In this document: piece by piece, positions 24,842 through 33,728 of the stretch | Numbering within the stretch: position 1 is the first letter of the stretch | How the letters are laid out: each line of letters opens with the position of its first letter | Source: Sphingomonas cavernae | GTDB lineage: Bacteria; Pseudomonadota; Alphaproteobacteria; Sphingomonadales; Sphingomonadaceae | DNA: 64,000 nucleotides | Reading direction: 5' to 3' | Assembly (NCBI RefSeq): GCF_003590775.1 | Contig: NZ_QYUM01000003.1 | Coordinates: 1,366,501-1,430,500, forward strand | Position numbers and translations under genes: made by a program | Notes under the pieces: model-generated | Seen by the model: only the letters and a program-made list of their open reading frames with translations | The model's database searches: none | Told to the model about the DNA's origin: nothing

Positions 24842-25758
24842 GCCTTCAACGCTTTTGCAAAGGCGATCGCACCCCTCGCGACGCGGATCTTGTCGTCGAG
24901 ACTGGTCATCAGGGTTGCGGTCGAATGCGCGGGCACGGACGTCGGCGGCGTGTCGCCGCTATCATGCAGCAGGCCGCTGACAAGACCCGCATAGTGACGG
25001 GCAATGGCCTCATTGTCCGCATCGATGCCAAGCTCGGCCATCAATTTGGTCGTCGGCCCTTTGACCGCCTTGCCGCCGACCAGCGGCGAGATCGCGATGA
25101 CGGGAGCGGATATTGCGCGCAAGGCCGCGGCGATGCTGGGTACGGCAAGCACTGGATCGACCGAAAGCCATGGATTGGAAGGCGCGATGAAGACTGCGTC
25201 CGCATCGGCCAGCGCTTCCAGTACGCCGGGTGCCGGGCGAGCCTCTTCGGCACCCTCGAAGCGGATCGCGCGCGTGACCGGGCGGCACTGTCGCTCGACG
25301 AAATAGCTCTGGAAGGGCAGCGCTCCTTCGTCGGTTTCCAGCCAGGTCGCGACCGCATTGTCGCTCATCGGCAGCACCGACGCGGCGATTCCCCAAGCTT
25401 GGGCGAAACCGGCGGTGAGCGTGGACAGCGTTTCGCCTTGCGCAAGTCGCTCCGTCCGCAGCACGTGAAGCGCAAGGTCGCCATCGCCGAGGTTGAACCA
25501 GTCCGGGCCGCCGAGCCCTTTAAGCGCCGCCATGAAATTCCAGCTTTCGCCCTCGCGCCCCCAGCCTTGCATGGCGTTGGCCTGCCCGGAAAGCGTGTAG
25601 AGCAGCGTGTCGATATCGGGTGAGACGTGCAGCCCCAGATGCCGGAAGTCATCGCCCGTGTTCACGATCGCTGTGAGCTGGGCGACCTCCGCGCAGTGCT
25701 GCAGTCCGAGGACGAACTTGGCGCCACCGACGCCGCCGGTCAGGACCACGACCTTCAC
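24838..25758 (-). CDS. cofD: 2-phospho-L-lactate transferase CofD/FbiA
   Basis: The 306-residue enzyme moves the phospholactyl (or phosphoenolpyruvyl) group to FO, giving F420-0 or its dehydro form. It has the family start VVVLTGGVGGAKFVLGLQ and the strongly conserved NTGDDFRHLGLHVSPDIDT at about residues 33-51. Later come IAPSNPWLSVDPVL and ISPLVGGKAVKGPT, typical of CofD. The length matches the family. ATGA overlaps with cofE upstream and cofC downstream make this a tightly coupled three-gene unit. Confidence 0.95.
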   Translation of the reverse strand: MKVVVLTGGVGGAKFVLGLQHCAEVAQLTAIVNTGDDFRHLGLHVSPDIDTLLYTLSGQANAMQGWGREGESWNFMAALKGLGGPDWFNLGDGDLALHVLRTERLAQGETLSTLTAGFAQAWGIAASVLPMSDNAVATWLETDEGALPFQSYFVERQCRPVTRAIRFEGAEEARPAPGVLEALADADAVFIAPSNPWLSVDPVLAVPSIAAALRAISAPVIAISPLVGGKAVKGPTTKLMAELGIDADNEAIARHYAGLVSGLLHDSGDTPPTSVPAHSTATLMTSLDDKIRVARGAIAFAKALKA

Positions 25759-26504
25759 CGGAACAGGTCCTCCTCAACCGCGCGGACAAGCGCGGATGCG
25801 GGCTGGGGTGCACCCGACAGGGTGAGACCGCGGATCAGCACCGCGGGCACGCCTTCGTCCGCTTCGCCCATGGCCAGCCCTGCGGCGGAAGCGATCAGGT
25901 CGCCATAGGCAATCAGGGTAGCCTGCAATGTCCGACCGTCGCGATCAGTCTCGCCGCGCTTGTCATGAATCGATGGAACGCCAGCGCAGCCGACCGCGAC
26001 ATTGACCACACCGTTGCGCCACGGACGCCCGAAACTGTCGGAGATGACGACGCCAGGACGAACGCCGCACAGCGCTTCGACCGCATCGGCAATCCGCTCG
26101 GCCGACGCATCTGGATCCAGCGGCAGCAGCAGCGCGCGCTCACCCGATCCCGCACCGACATTGGAACAATCGATCCCCGAATTGGCCATCACCAGCCCCA
26201 GCCGGTGACGCGTGATGAGTACGCCGCGTTCGGCCCGGAGCACCTCGACGGACTCCGCCAGAACCAGTTCGACGAGACGCGGATCCTTGCCAATCGCTCC
26301 GGCGATTTCGGTCGCGCGCTGACCCGGAACGACATCTTCCAGCGCCACCATTTGCCCCTCGGCCTTCGAAACGACCTTCTGCGTTACAACAAGAAAATCG
26401 CTGCTTTTCGGGGCTATTGGCGCGAGCGCACGGGCAAGAATACCGCCCAGATCTTCGCCTTTTTCGATTTCCCCGATGCCCGTGATCGGGCGAATCTCGA
26501 TCAT
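25755..26504 (-). CDS. cofE: Coenzyme F420-0:L-glutamate ligase CofE (single domain)
   Basis: The 249-residue protein adds glutamate residues to F420-0 using GTP. It has IRPITGIGEIEKGEDLG at the N terminus, LVVTQKVVSKAEGQ, ITRHRLGLVMANSGIDCSNV and ISDSFGRPWRNGVVNVAVG, all classical CofE blocks. It ends after this domain and so lacks the C-terminal nitroreductase-like domain of actinobacterial FbiB that reduces dehydro-F420. The ATG at 26504 has AGGAG 10 nt upstream. It is divergent from fbiC with only 48 bp between starts, so shared regulation is likely. Confidence 0.95.
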   Translation of the reverse strand: MIEIRPITGIGEIEKGEDLGGILARALAPIAPKSSDFLVVTQKVVSKAEGQMVALEDVVPGQRATEIAGAIGKDPRLVELVLAESVEVLRAERGVLITRHRLGLVMANSGIDCSNVGAGSGERALLLPLDPDASAERIADAVEALCGVRPGVVISDSFGRPWRNGVVNVAVGCAGVPSIHDKRGETDRDGRTLQATLIAYGDLIASAAGLAMGEADEGVPAVLIRGLTLSGAPQPASALVRAVEEDLFR

Positions 26505-26552
26505 TGTTTTGAACTCCTGAACTTGCTTAGTCTGTAGCATGTTGTCGCGCGA

Positions 26553-28994
26553 ATGAAGGCGCGAGGGAGAAGGACCCGATCGCGCGTGATGCACATTGCC
26601 GGACATGATGAGGAACAGGACGTGCTGCTGCGCGCGCGGCTGCTCGACGACGCGCCTGACCTGCTCATGGCCGAAGCGCGTGCGCTACGAGATGCGGGCC
26701 ACGGTCTGATCCAATCCTTTTCGCCCAAGGTCTTCATTCCGCTCACCCGGCTGTGCCGCGACTATTGCCACTATTGCACCTTCTCGCGACCGCTCGAGCG
26801 GGGCGAGACGCCGTATCTGACGGCCGATGAAGTGTTGGCGATCGCCCGCGAAGGCGCGGCGCAAGGCTGCACCGAGGCGCTGTTTACCCTTGGGGACAAG
26901 CCCGAGCTGCGCCATGCCGCCGCGCGTGAGGCGCTGGACGCGATGGGCTATGCTTCCACCATCGCCTATCTCGTCGACATGTGCGCGCTGGTGCTGAAGG
27001 AAACCGGCCTGCTGCCGCATGTAAATGCGGGCGTGATGGGTCGGGATGATCTGCTCGCGCTGCGTCAGGTTTCCGTTTCACAGGGCCTCATGCTGGAAAC
27101 CGTGGCCGAGCGACTCGGCGAAAAGGGCGGTGCGCATTACCGCTCGCCCGACAAGGTGCCCGCCGCGCGGCTGGAAACGATCCGGCTGGCGGGCGAGCTT
27201 GCGATTCCCTTCACCAGCGGCATCCTGATCGGCATTGGCGAAACGCGGGAGGAGCGGTTGGACGCGCTGTTCGCGATCCGCGATCTGCACCGCGAACATG
27301 GCCACATCCAGGAAGTGATCGTCCAGAACTTCCGCGCAAAGCCGCGCACGCCCATGGCCGACGCGAACGAGCCCGACATGGCTGACCTGCTCTGGACCAT
27401 CGCTGCGGCGCGCCTGATCCTCGGTCCGGGCATGAACATTCAGGCGCCGCCAAACCTGTCCGCGGACGATTTCCCGCGGCTGTTGGACGCGGGCATCAAT
27501 GACTGGGGCGGTATTTCTCCCGTCACTCCCGATCATGTGAATCCCGAGGCGCCGTGGCCCGAACTCGCGCGGCTCAAGGCGGGGACGGCGGAGGGCGGAC
27601 GTGTGCTGGTTCGCCGGTTGCCGGTCTACCCGGCATGTCTGGCCGAGGCGAAGCGCCGGATCGCGCCCGAGGTCCTGCCCGCCGTCCTGCGCCACAGCGA
27701 CGCGCATGGCTGGGGTCGCGACGATCTTTGGCACAGCGGGGACAGCGCGATCGCGCCCCCGCAGCGGGTCGCGATTTCCGGGCCGGGTGATCCCGCAATC
27801 GCACAGGCGCTTGCCGCATTGAAACAGGGCCGGGATCCTGACGCCAATCTGGTCGAGCTGCTCTTTTCAGCGCGCGGCGGCGATGTGGAGCGCGTCTGCG
27901 CGGCCGCCGACGATCTGCGTCGGCGCGTGAATGGCGATGCGGTCGGCTATGTCGTCAACCGCAACATCAACTACACCAATATCTGCGCATATGCCTGCGG
28001 CTTCTGCGCCTTTTCAAAGGGGCGGACGCACGAGGATCTGCGCGGGCGTCCCTATGATCTCGACCATGACGAGATCGCGCGGCGCGTCCGCGAAGCGGCG
28101 GCGCGCGGCGCCAGCGAGGTCTGCCTTCAGGGCGGCATTCATCCGGCCTACACAGGCCAGACCTATCTCGACATACTCCGGACCGCCAAAAACGCGGTGC
28201 CCGGCATCCACGTCCACGCCTTTTCTCCGCTGGAAGTCATGCACGGCGCGAAGACGCTCGGCCTCAGCGTGCGGGCCTTTCTTGAGCGGCTAAAGGCCGA
28301 AGAGCTTGGCTCGCTGCCCGGAACAGCCGCCGAAATCCTCGATGAGGATGTCCGCGCCATCATCTGCCCCGACAAGCTGACCGCTGCCGAGTGGCTGGAG
28401 GTCGTGGGCACCGCGCACGAGGTCGGGCTCAGGACCACGGCCACGATCATGTTCGGCCATGTCGAAACCCCGGCGCACTGGGCGAAACACCTGCTTTCCA
28501 TACGCGCGCTTCAGATGCGCACCGGTGGCATCACCGAGTTCGTGCCCTTGCCCTTCGTCCACATGGAAGCCCCCCTTGCGCGCAAGGGACAAACGCGCGC
28601 CGGCCCCACCTTCCGTGAGGTGCGGCTGATGCACGCCGTCGCGCGGCTGGTGCTTCATCCGCACATCACCAATATCCAGACGAGCTGGACCAAGCTGGGT
28701 CCGAGCGGCGCGGCCCAATGCCTTCAAGGGGGCGCCAACGACATCGGCGGCACGCTGATGAACGAGAGCATCTCGCGCGCCGCGGGCAGTGCCCATGGAC
28801 AGGAGTTTCCGCCGCGGGAAATAGAGGCGTTCATCGGCTCGATCGGCCGCGTTCCGCATCCGCGGACGACGCTCTATGTCGATGCCGATGCCGACATGAT
28901 CGATCGCGCACACAATGCCGCGCCCCTTGAGCCGGTTATCCAGACCCCGCCACGCAAACGGCCCGTCGGCGCCGCATTGGAGCTTCACGCATGA
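26553..28994 (+). CDS. fbiC: FO synthase, CofG-CofH fusion (FbiC)
   Basis: The 813-residue two-module radical-SAM enzyme makes the deazaflavin FO from tyrosine and the flavin precursor. The N-terminal (CofG-like) module has CRDYCHYC at C68, C72, C75 and the C-terminal (CofH-like) module has CAYACGFC at C478, C482, C485, both CxxxCxxC 4Fe-4S sites. FTLGDKPE, GHIQEVIVQNFRAK, EVCLQGGIHP and TEFVPLPFVH match actinobacterial FbiC closely. Length is slightly below the roughly 850 residues of mycobacterial FbiC. The start is uncertain: ATG 26553 lacks a Shine-Dalgarno, and GTG 26586 or ATG 26589 are alternatives with AGGA upstream. Confidence 0.95.
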   Translation: MKARGRRTRSRVMHIAGHDEEQDVLLRARLLDDAPDLLMAEARALRDAGHGLIQSFSPKVFIPLTRLCRDYCHYCTFSRPLERGETPYLTADEVLAIAREGAAQGCTEALFTLGDKPELRHAAAREALDAMGYASTIAYLVDMCALVLKETGLLPHVNAGVMGRDDLLALRQVSVSQGLMLETVAERLGEKGGAHYRSPDKVPAARLETIRLAGELAIPFTSGILIGIGETREERLDALFAIRDLHREHGHIQEVIVQNFRAKPRTPMADANEPDMADLLWTIAAARLILGPGMNIQAPPNLSADDFPRLLDAGINDWGGISPVTPDHVNPEAPWPELARLKAGTAEGGRVLVRRLPVYPACLAEAKRRIAPEVLPAVLRHSDAHGWGRDDLWHSGDSAIAPPQRVAISGPGDPAIAQALAALKQGRDPDANLVELLFSARGGDVERVCAAADDLRRRVNGDAVGYVVNRNINYTNICAYACGFCAFSKGRTHEDLRGRPYDLDHDEIARRVREAAARGASEVCLQGGIHPAYTGQTYLDILRTAKNAVPGIHVHAFSPLEVMHGAKTLGLSVRAFLERLKAEELGSLPGTAAEILDEDVRAIICPDKLTAAEWLEVVGTAHEVGLRTTATIMFGHVETPAHWAKHLLSIRALQMRTGGITEFVPLPFVHMEAPLARKGQTRAGPTFREVRLMHAVARLVLHPHITNIQTSWTKLGPSGAAQCLQGGANDIGGTLMNESISRAAGSAHGQEFPPREIEAFIGSIGRVPHPRTTLYVDADADMIDRAHNAAPLEPVIQTPPRKRPVGAALELHA

Positions 28995-29668
28995 CAGTCG
29001 AAATCCCGAGCATGAAGATCGCGGTCCTTGGCGGTGCTGGCAAGGAAGGCAGCGGCCTCGCGCTGCGCTGGGCGGATGCCGGGCACAGCGTCATCATCGG
29101 TAGCCGTGACCCGGCCCGCGCGCAGGAAGCTGCTGCCGAGATCAACACCACACTCGGACGCGAAGCCGCGACGGGCGCGGACAATCTGTCCGCCGCCGCT
29201 GAGGCCGAGCTGATCGTTCTCGCCGTGCCTTATGCCGCGCAACAGGCGACCGTTGAAACCTTGCGCGGTTGTCTTGCCGGCAAGATCCTGATCGACGTGA
29301 CCGTCCCGCTCGTGCCGCCCAAGGTTGCCCGGGTGCAATTGCCCGAAGGCGGCTCGGCGGTCGAGGCGGTCCAGCGCATGCTGGGCGAGGAGGTGAGGGT
29401 GGTCTCCGCCTTCCAGAATATCTCGGCGCATCACCTGAAGCATCTGGGCGAGGAGATCGATTGCGATGTCCTTGTCTGCGCCGATGACGCCGAAGCGGGC
29501 GAGCTTGTCGTCAGGCTCGCGCGGCAGATCGGCCTTGGCGCGTTCTATGGCGGCGTGCTCGCCAATTCGGTGGTGGCTGAAGCGCTGACCAGCGTCCTGA
29601 TCGCGCTCAACAAGCGCTACAAGGTACCGGGCGCGGGTATCAGGATCACGGGTATCCCGCGGGATTGA
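28991..29668 (+). CDS. npdG: F420H2:NADP+ oxidoreductase (Fno/NpdG)
   Basis: The 225-residue enzyme transfers hydride between F420 and NADP. It has a Rossmann loop KIAVLGGAGKEGSGLALRWA at residues 9-28, then IGSRDPARAQ where Ser-Arg fits the NADP 2'-phosphate, and VLAVPYAAQQATVE. VVSAFQNISAHHL is a family hallmark. ATGA overlap with fbiC (28991-28994) shows translational coupling, so deazaflavin synthesis and F420 reduction are made together. It ends 7 bp from the convergent hydantoinase gene. Confidence 0.93.
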   Translation: MTVEIPSMKIAVLGGAGKEGSGLALRWADAGHSVIIGSRDPARAQEAAAEINTTLGREAATGADNLSAAAEAELIVLAVPYAAQQATVETLRGCLAGKILIDVTVPLVPPKVARVQLPEGGSAVEAVQRMLGEEVRVVSAFQNISAHHLKHLGEEIDCDVLVCADDAEAGELVVRLARQIGLGAFYGGVLANSVVAEALTSVLIALNKRYKVPGAGIRITGIPRD

Positions 29669-29675
29669 AACGCCG

Positions 29676-31751
29676 TCAGCCCGTGCGGGTCATTTCATAG
29701 TCGCCCGCGATGTCGACGATCGTCTTCCAGCCGGGATAGACGACGATCGTCGTGAAGCTTTCCTCGATGATGGCAGGGCCGTTCACGATATGCCCGGGTT
29801 GCAGATCGCATCCGAGAAAGATCGGCGTATCAGCATAGCCGCTCCCCAGATTGGCGCGGCGCGATTTGGTAGGAACCGGATTTCCCGTGCTCACCGGAAA
29901 GCCCTTGGCGAAGACAGGCGAGGGCGTGTTCACATGGGTGGCGAGACGCACGCCGGTCACCTCTGGCACCTCATGCTCTCGAATATGGCTGTATTCGGCC
30001 ATGTGCCGCTGGTTGAACAGCGCGATCGCGCGCGCGCCGAGATCATCATCGATGAAGGACAGGTCGTGCAGCCTGCGGTCCGGCGCGACGTCGAAGGTGA
30101 GCGAGAAATTCTGCCCGGCATAGCGCATGTTGAGCTGGTAGTTGGCGACCACCTGATCCGAATTGAAGCTGGAATCCGCGAAGAATTTTCTCGCCCGGGC
30201 GCCAAGCTCGGTCCACAGCGACCTGAGCTGGTCCAGATCGAGCGCATCGGCCTTGGCGATGCATGAGCGTTCCTCGTCGATGCTCGGATTCGCGACCAGC
30301 GTGCCAAGCGCCGAGAAGGTCGGCGACGCCTTGGGCACCAGCACCTTTTCGATGCCGAGTTCTTCTGCCTGCGTCGCGGCAAAGGCGGGGCCATTGCCGC
30401 CATAGGCAAGCATGACCAGATCCTTGGGATCGATCCCCTTGCCAGCGGTCGTGCGCCGCACGCCTTGCGACATCCTGGCGTTGACGACGCGCCAGCAATC
30501 GAATGCGGCCTGCTCAGCGCTCGTCCCCATCGCCTCGCCAAGCTTGGCGAAGGCTGCTTCGACGCCATCGCGTTTCAACGTGAAGCTGCCGCCGGCAAAG
30601 CCTTCTTCGGTTGAAAGTATGCCGAGCATGACAAGCGCATCTGTTACCGTCGGCTCGATCCCGCCGCGCCCATAGGCGATGGGGCCGGGTTCCGATCCCG
30701 CCGAGCGCGGCCCGACCTGCAGCGCGCCGCCATTGATCTGGCAGATCGATCCACCGCCGGCGCCCAATGTCTCCACCTTCACCATCGGCACGCCGATCAG
30801 GTAGCGATGGTGCATGGTCCAGCCCGCCTCGGCCGGAGCAGCGCCGTCCAGCACCAGCGACATGTCGTAGGAGGTGCCTCCCATATCGACGCAGAGCAGG
30901 TTGGGATGGCCCTTTGCATTGCCGACATGCGCCGATCCGACGACGCCGCCCGCGGGGCCGGATGCGAGAACGCGGATGGGAGAGCCCCGGATATAGTCCA
31001 CGGTCATCACGCCGCCCGAGGCCTGCATGACCATCAACTGGTTCCTGTATCCTCCCTCGCCGAGGCGGGTCACCAGACTTTCGAGATAGGAGGTCACGCG
31101 CGGCGCAACATAGGCGTTGACCACGGCAGTGCTCGTCCGGTCATATTCGGGGCCGCGCGGCAGCACCTCATGGCTCAGCGAGACCTGCACACCCGGCAGT
31201 TCCTCTTCGATGATCTCGCGCGCGCGCCTTTCATGTGCCGCGTTCACGAAGGAGAAGAGGAATGAGACGGCGATCGATTCCACGCCCTGCTTCTTCAGCT
31301 TGCGGCATGCCTCGCGCACCGCGGCCTCATCGAGCGGCTTGTGCACAGACCCGTCATGCAGCACGCGTTCGGGCACGGTCAGGCGGCGACGGCGCGGCGT
31401 GATCTGCCTGGGCGGTTCCAGCCGGACGTCCCAGATGTCCTCTTTGAATCCGCGGCGATACTCGATCTCGTCACGGAAACCCTCGGTGGTGATGAGACCG
31501 GTGACCGCACCGTTCATTTCAATGAGCGTGTTGTCCGCCACCGTCGTGCCATGGACGATCGCGTCGCAGCGCCCGAGAAAGTCGGTGAGCGACAGCCCCT
31601 CCTTCTGCGCAAGGCTGCCGAGCCCCTCCATCACGCCGAGCGACCGGTCCTGTGGAGTGGAGAGGTTCTTGTGGACGATGACATCGGCGCCTTTGAGCAG
31701 CGCGAAGTCTGTAAAGGTGCCGCCAATATCGATGCCGACGCGGTAATTCAC
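29676..31751 (-). CDS. Hydantoinase/oxoprolinase subunit A (HyuA) family protein
   Basis: The 691-residue protein begins YRVGIDIGGTFTDFALL, the ASKHA ATPase phosphate-1 loop, and continues with GTTVADNTLIEMNGA and the LLCVDMGGTSYDMSLV phosphate-2 loop. The C-terminal region (PGHIVNGPAIIEESFTT) is also typical. The family hydrolyses ATP to open cyclic amides such as 5-oxoproline or hydantoins, or to activate ketones in acetone carboxylase. Substrate not assignable. Its ATG overlaps the HyuB stop by 4 nt. Confidence 0.92.
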   Translation of the reverse strand: MNYRVGIDIGGTFTDFALLKGADVIVHKNLSTPQDRSLGVMEGLGSLAQKEGLSLTDFLGRCDAIVHGTTVADNTLIEMNGAVTGLITTEGFRDEIEYRRGFKEDIWDVRLEPPRQITPRRRRLTVPERVLHDGSVHKPLDEAAVREACRKLKKQGVESIAVSFLFSFVNAAHERRAREIIEEELPGVQVSLSHEVLPRGPEYDRTSTAVVNAYVAPRVTSYLESLVTRLGEGGYRNQLMVMQASGGVMTVDYIRGSPIRVLASGPAGGVVGSAHVGNAKGHPNLLCVDMGGTSYDMSLVLDGAAPAEAGWTMHHRYLIGVPMVKVETLGAGGGSICQINGGALQVGPRSAGSEPGPIAYGRGGIEPTVTDALVMLGILSTEEGFAGGSFTLKRDGVEAAFAKLGEAMGTSAEQAAFDCWRVVNARMSQGVRRTTAGKGIDPKDLVMLAYGGNGPAFAATQAEELGIEKVLVPKASPTFSALGTLVANPSIDEERSCIAKADALDLDQLRSLWTELGARARKFFADSSFNSDQVVANYQLNMRYAGQNFSLTFDVAPDRRLHDLSFIDDDLGARAIALFNQRHMAEYSHIREHEVPEVTGVRLATHVNTPSPVFAKGFPVSTGNPVPTKSRRANLGSGYADTPIFLGCDLQPGHIVNGPAIIEESFTTIVVYPGWKTIVDIAGDYEMTRTG

Positions 31752-33577
31752 TCTACGGCCTCCAGAGCGGGCAGCTTTCCGCCCATTTCCTTGCGCAGCG
31801 CCTCGGTCGCGGCGTGATCAACCGCGAGATCATAGTCCTCGAGGCTGCCCGTGAGCACGACGCCATATTTCTTGCGCGCCGCTTTCAGGCTCACATACTC
31901 GTCGAGCACATCCTCCCTCACGGCCTCAGGATCGCGCAGCAGCGGCGAACCAAAGCCCGCCCCGCCGCCATGCTGGTAGGCGATGACCGCATCGGCGGGG
32001 AGTTGCGCCTGTGCCGTGCGCTCGATCTTGTATTCGCCCGACGTTCCGACCTCAAACCGGTTGGAATAGGGGATGGCATCATCCCCACCACACATGCCGC
32101 GCAAGGGATGGTCGGCCGATACCATCCACGCCATCGCCATGGTGGGCGCCAGAACCTGCTTCACGTTGAGGCTGCCCGGCGCGCCGCGCCACTGGCCAGC
32201 ACCACCGGCATCGGTCGTCATCTCACGGCTGATATTGAGGATCGGGAAACGGCATTCGGCGTCCTCGGCCTCGGAAAGGATCAGATTGCCGAGGCTGACG
32301 GGGCAGGAGCCCCAGCCGTCGATGCCCTGCACCGCGGATACGTCCATCGAGCGGCAATCGACGCCCTGGTCCATCCACATCTGGCCGTTCTCGTCGAAGC
32401 CGATCACCGCATTGGGCATGCCGATCTTGTAAAGTTGCGGCGCGGATCGTTCGGGCACGACCTGCGACAGCGCCAGGCACACCGCCTCGGTGATCTCGCA
32501 TGCCGGGTGGAAGGAACCGAGCGCCGCCGGCTTGTTGGGCGGTGGTTGAGCGATGCAGCCTTCGGGAATGATGATCTCGACCGCGTTGAACATCCCTTCG
32601 TTCTTGACGATCGTTGGGTCGACCGCCGCGCAGAGCTGCGTCATGACATAGGACCGGCTGTTGGCGAAGGTGTTCCATACGCCGACGAGATTGGGCCGGT
32701 CGTCGGTGCCCGTCAGGTCGACGGTCAACTGGTCGGCCTTCACCGTGCACGCGACATGAACCTTCACGTCCTTCGTCCCCACCGTGTCATGGTCGATCAG
32801 CACCGTCGCCTCATAGATGCCGTCGGGCCAGCGCGCGACTTCCTCGCGGACAAGGCGTTCGGTGTGGTCGATCGATTGGTTGATCGCTGCCTTCACGACA
32901 TCGGCACCCCATTTGCCGATCATGCCGTCGAGCATCTTCGCTCCACGTTGAACCGCGCCGATCATCGCCGCGAGATCGCCCGCAAAGGTGGCGAAGCGGT
33001 TATTGCGCTCGATCATGTGGATCACGTCGCTGCGTTTCTCGCCGCGATGCACGAGCTTCACACAGGGGAAGGACACACCCTCAGTGAAGATGTCGGCCGC
33101 CTCCAGCGTGAAGCCGCCCGGATCCTTGCCGCCGGTATCGCCCTGATGCGCCTGAAGCGTCAGGACGACGATCAGTTCGCCCTTGTCGTCATAGACCGGG
33201 GAATAGACACAATAATCGGGCAGGTGCCCGCCGCCATGATCGGGGTCGTTCGAGAGAAACACGTCGCGCGGGCCCCAGTCATAGACCTCGACATTCATCA
33301 GGCCCCAGCGAACCATCATCTGGTTGACGAAGGTCAGGTGCGGTGTTCCGATCGCGCCCATCGCCAGCCGGCCATTGGCATCGACGATGGCTGCATTGCG
33401 TTCGTTCGACTGGTTGATGATCGGGGAGGAGGCCGCGCGGCCCAGATGCGTCGCCGCCTCGAAGCAGACCGTCTCGAACGCGCCGCGGACGATGTCGGCC
33501 GTCACGGGATCGATATTGATCGACGTCGGCAGCGGATCGCGCCTTGCCGCAAGCTTGCGGTTCAGTTCGAACGACAT
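31748..33577 (-). CDS. Hydantoinase/oxoprolinase subunit B (HyuB) family protein
   Basis: The 609-residue protein has the HyuB signatures IDPVTADIVRGAFETVC, INQSNERNAAIVDANGR, FLSNDPDHGGGHLPDYCVY and QAHQGDTGGKDPGGF. It is the partner of the downstream HyuA. Only the two-subunit hydantoinase pair is present; there is no third (gamma) subunit as in acetone carboxylase. GGAGCC precedes the ATG at 33577. A cyclic-amide or lactam intermediate in the island is one possible substrate (inference). Confidence 0.92.
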   Translation of the reverse strand: MSFELNRKLAARRDPLPTSINIDPVTADIVRGAFETVCFEAATHLGRAASSPIINQSNERNAAIVDANGRLAMGAIGTPHLTFVNQMMVRWGLMNVEVYDWGPRDVFLSNDPDHGGGHLPDYCVYSPVYDDKGELIVVLTLQAHQGDTGGKDPGGFTLEAADIFTEGVSFPCVKLVHRGEKRSDVIHMIERNNRFATFAGDLAAMIGAVQRGAKMLDGMIGKWGADVVKAAINQSIDHTERLVREEVARWPDGIYEATVLIDHDTVGTKDVKVHVACTVKADQLTVDLTGTDDRPNLVGVWNTFANSRSYVMTQLCAAVDPTIVKNEGMFNAVEIIIPEGCIAQPPPNKPAALGSFHPACEITEAVCLALSQVVPERSAPQLYKIGMPNAVIGFDENGQMWMDQGVDCRSMDVSAVQGIDGWGSCPVSLGNLILSEAEDAECRFPILNISREMTTDAGGAGQWRGAPGSLNVKQVLAPTMAMAWMVSADHPLRGMCGGDDAIPYSNRFEVGTSGEYKIERTAQAQLPADAVIAYQHGGGAGFGSPLLRDPEAVREDVLDEYVSLKAARKKYGVVLTGSLEDYDLAVDHAATEALRKEMGGKLPALEAVE

Positions 33578-33683
33578 AGGCCGGCTCCTATCCTGGCGAC
33601 CTTGCGTTCACTCCGGTTGGCCGGGGGAGCATAGGCCTTGCCATGGTGGATAGAGCCGGCCCGAGACGCAATCTGAACAAGTC

Positions 33684-33708
33684 GCGCGAAGCGATGTGCG
33701 TTTCGCGC
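33684..33708. terminator. Possible weak stem-loop after the P450 gene
   Basis: GCGCGAA (33684-33690) pairs with TTCGCGC (33702-33708), with further partial pairing inside. It lies 21 bp beyond the P450 stop in the direction of transcription and upstream of hyuB. No T-tract follows, so termination is doubtful. Confidence 0.3.
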
Positions 33709-33728
33709 AAGCTGGCTCGAGGGCCGAT

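Noticed and set aside
31814-33634. 606-codon plus-strand frame opposite hyuB
   Set aside because: Antisense shadow with His/Asp/Arg-rich translation; HyuB motifs are unambiguous on the minus strand.
33684-33708. Stem-loop after the P450 considered as a strong terminator or TetR site
   Set aside because: Only 7-bp arms, no T-tract and no regulator next to it; kept only as a weak stem-loop.
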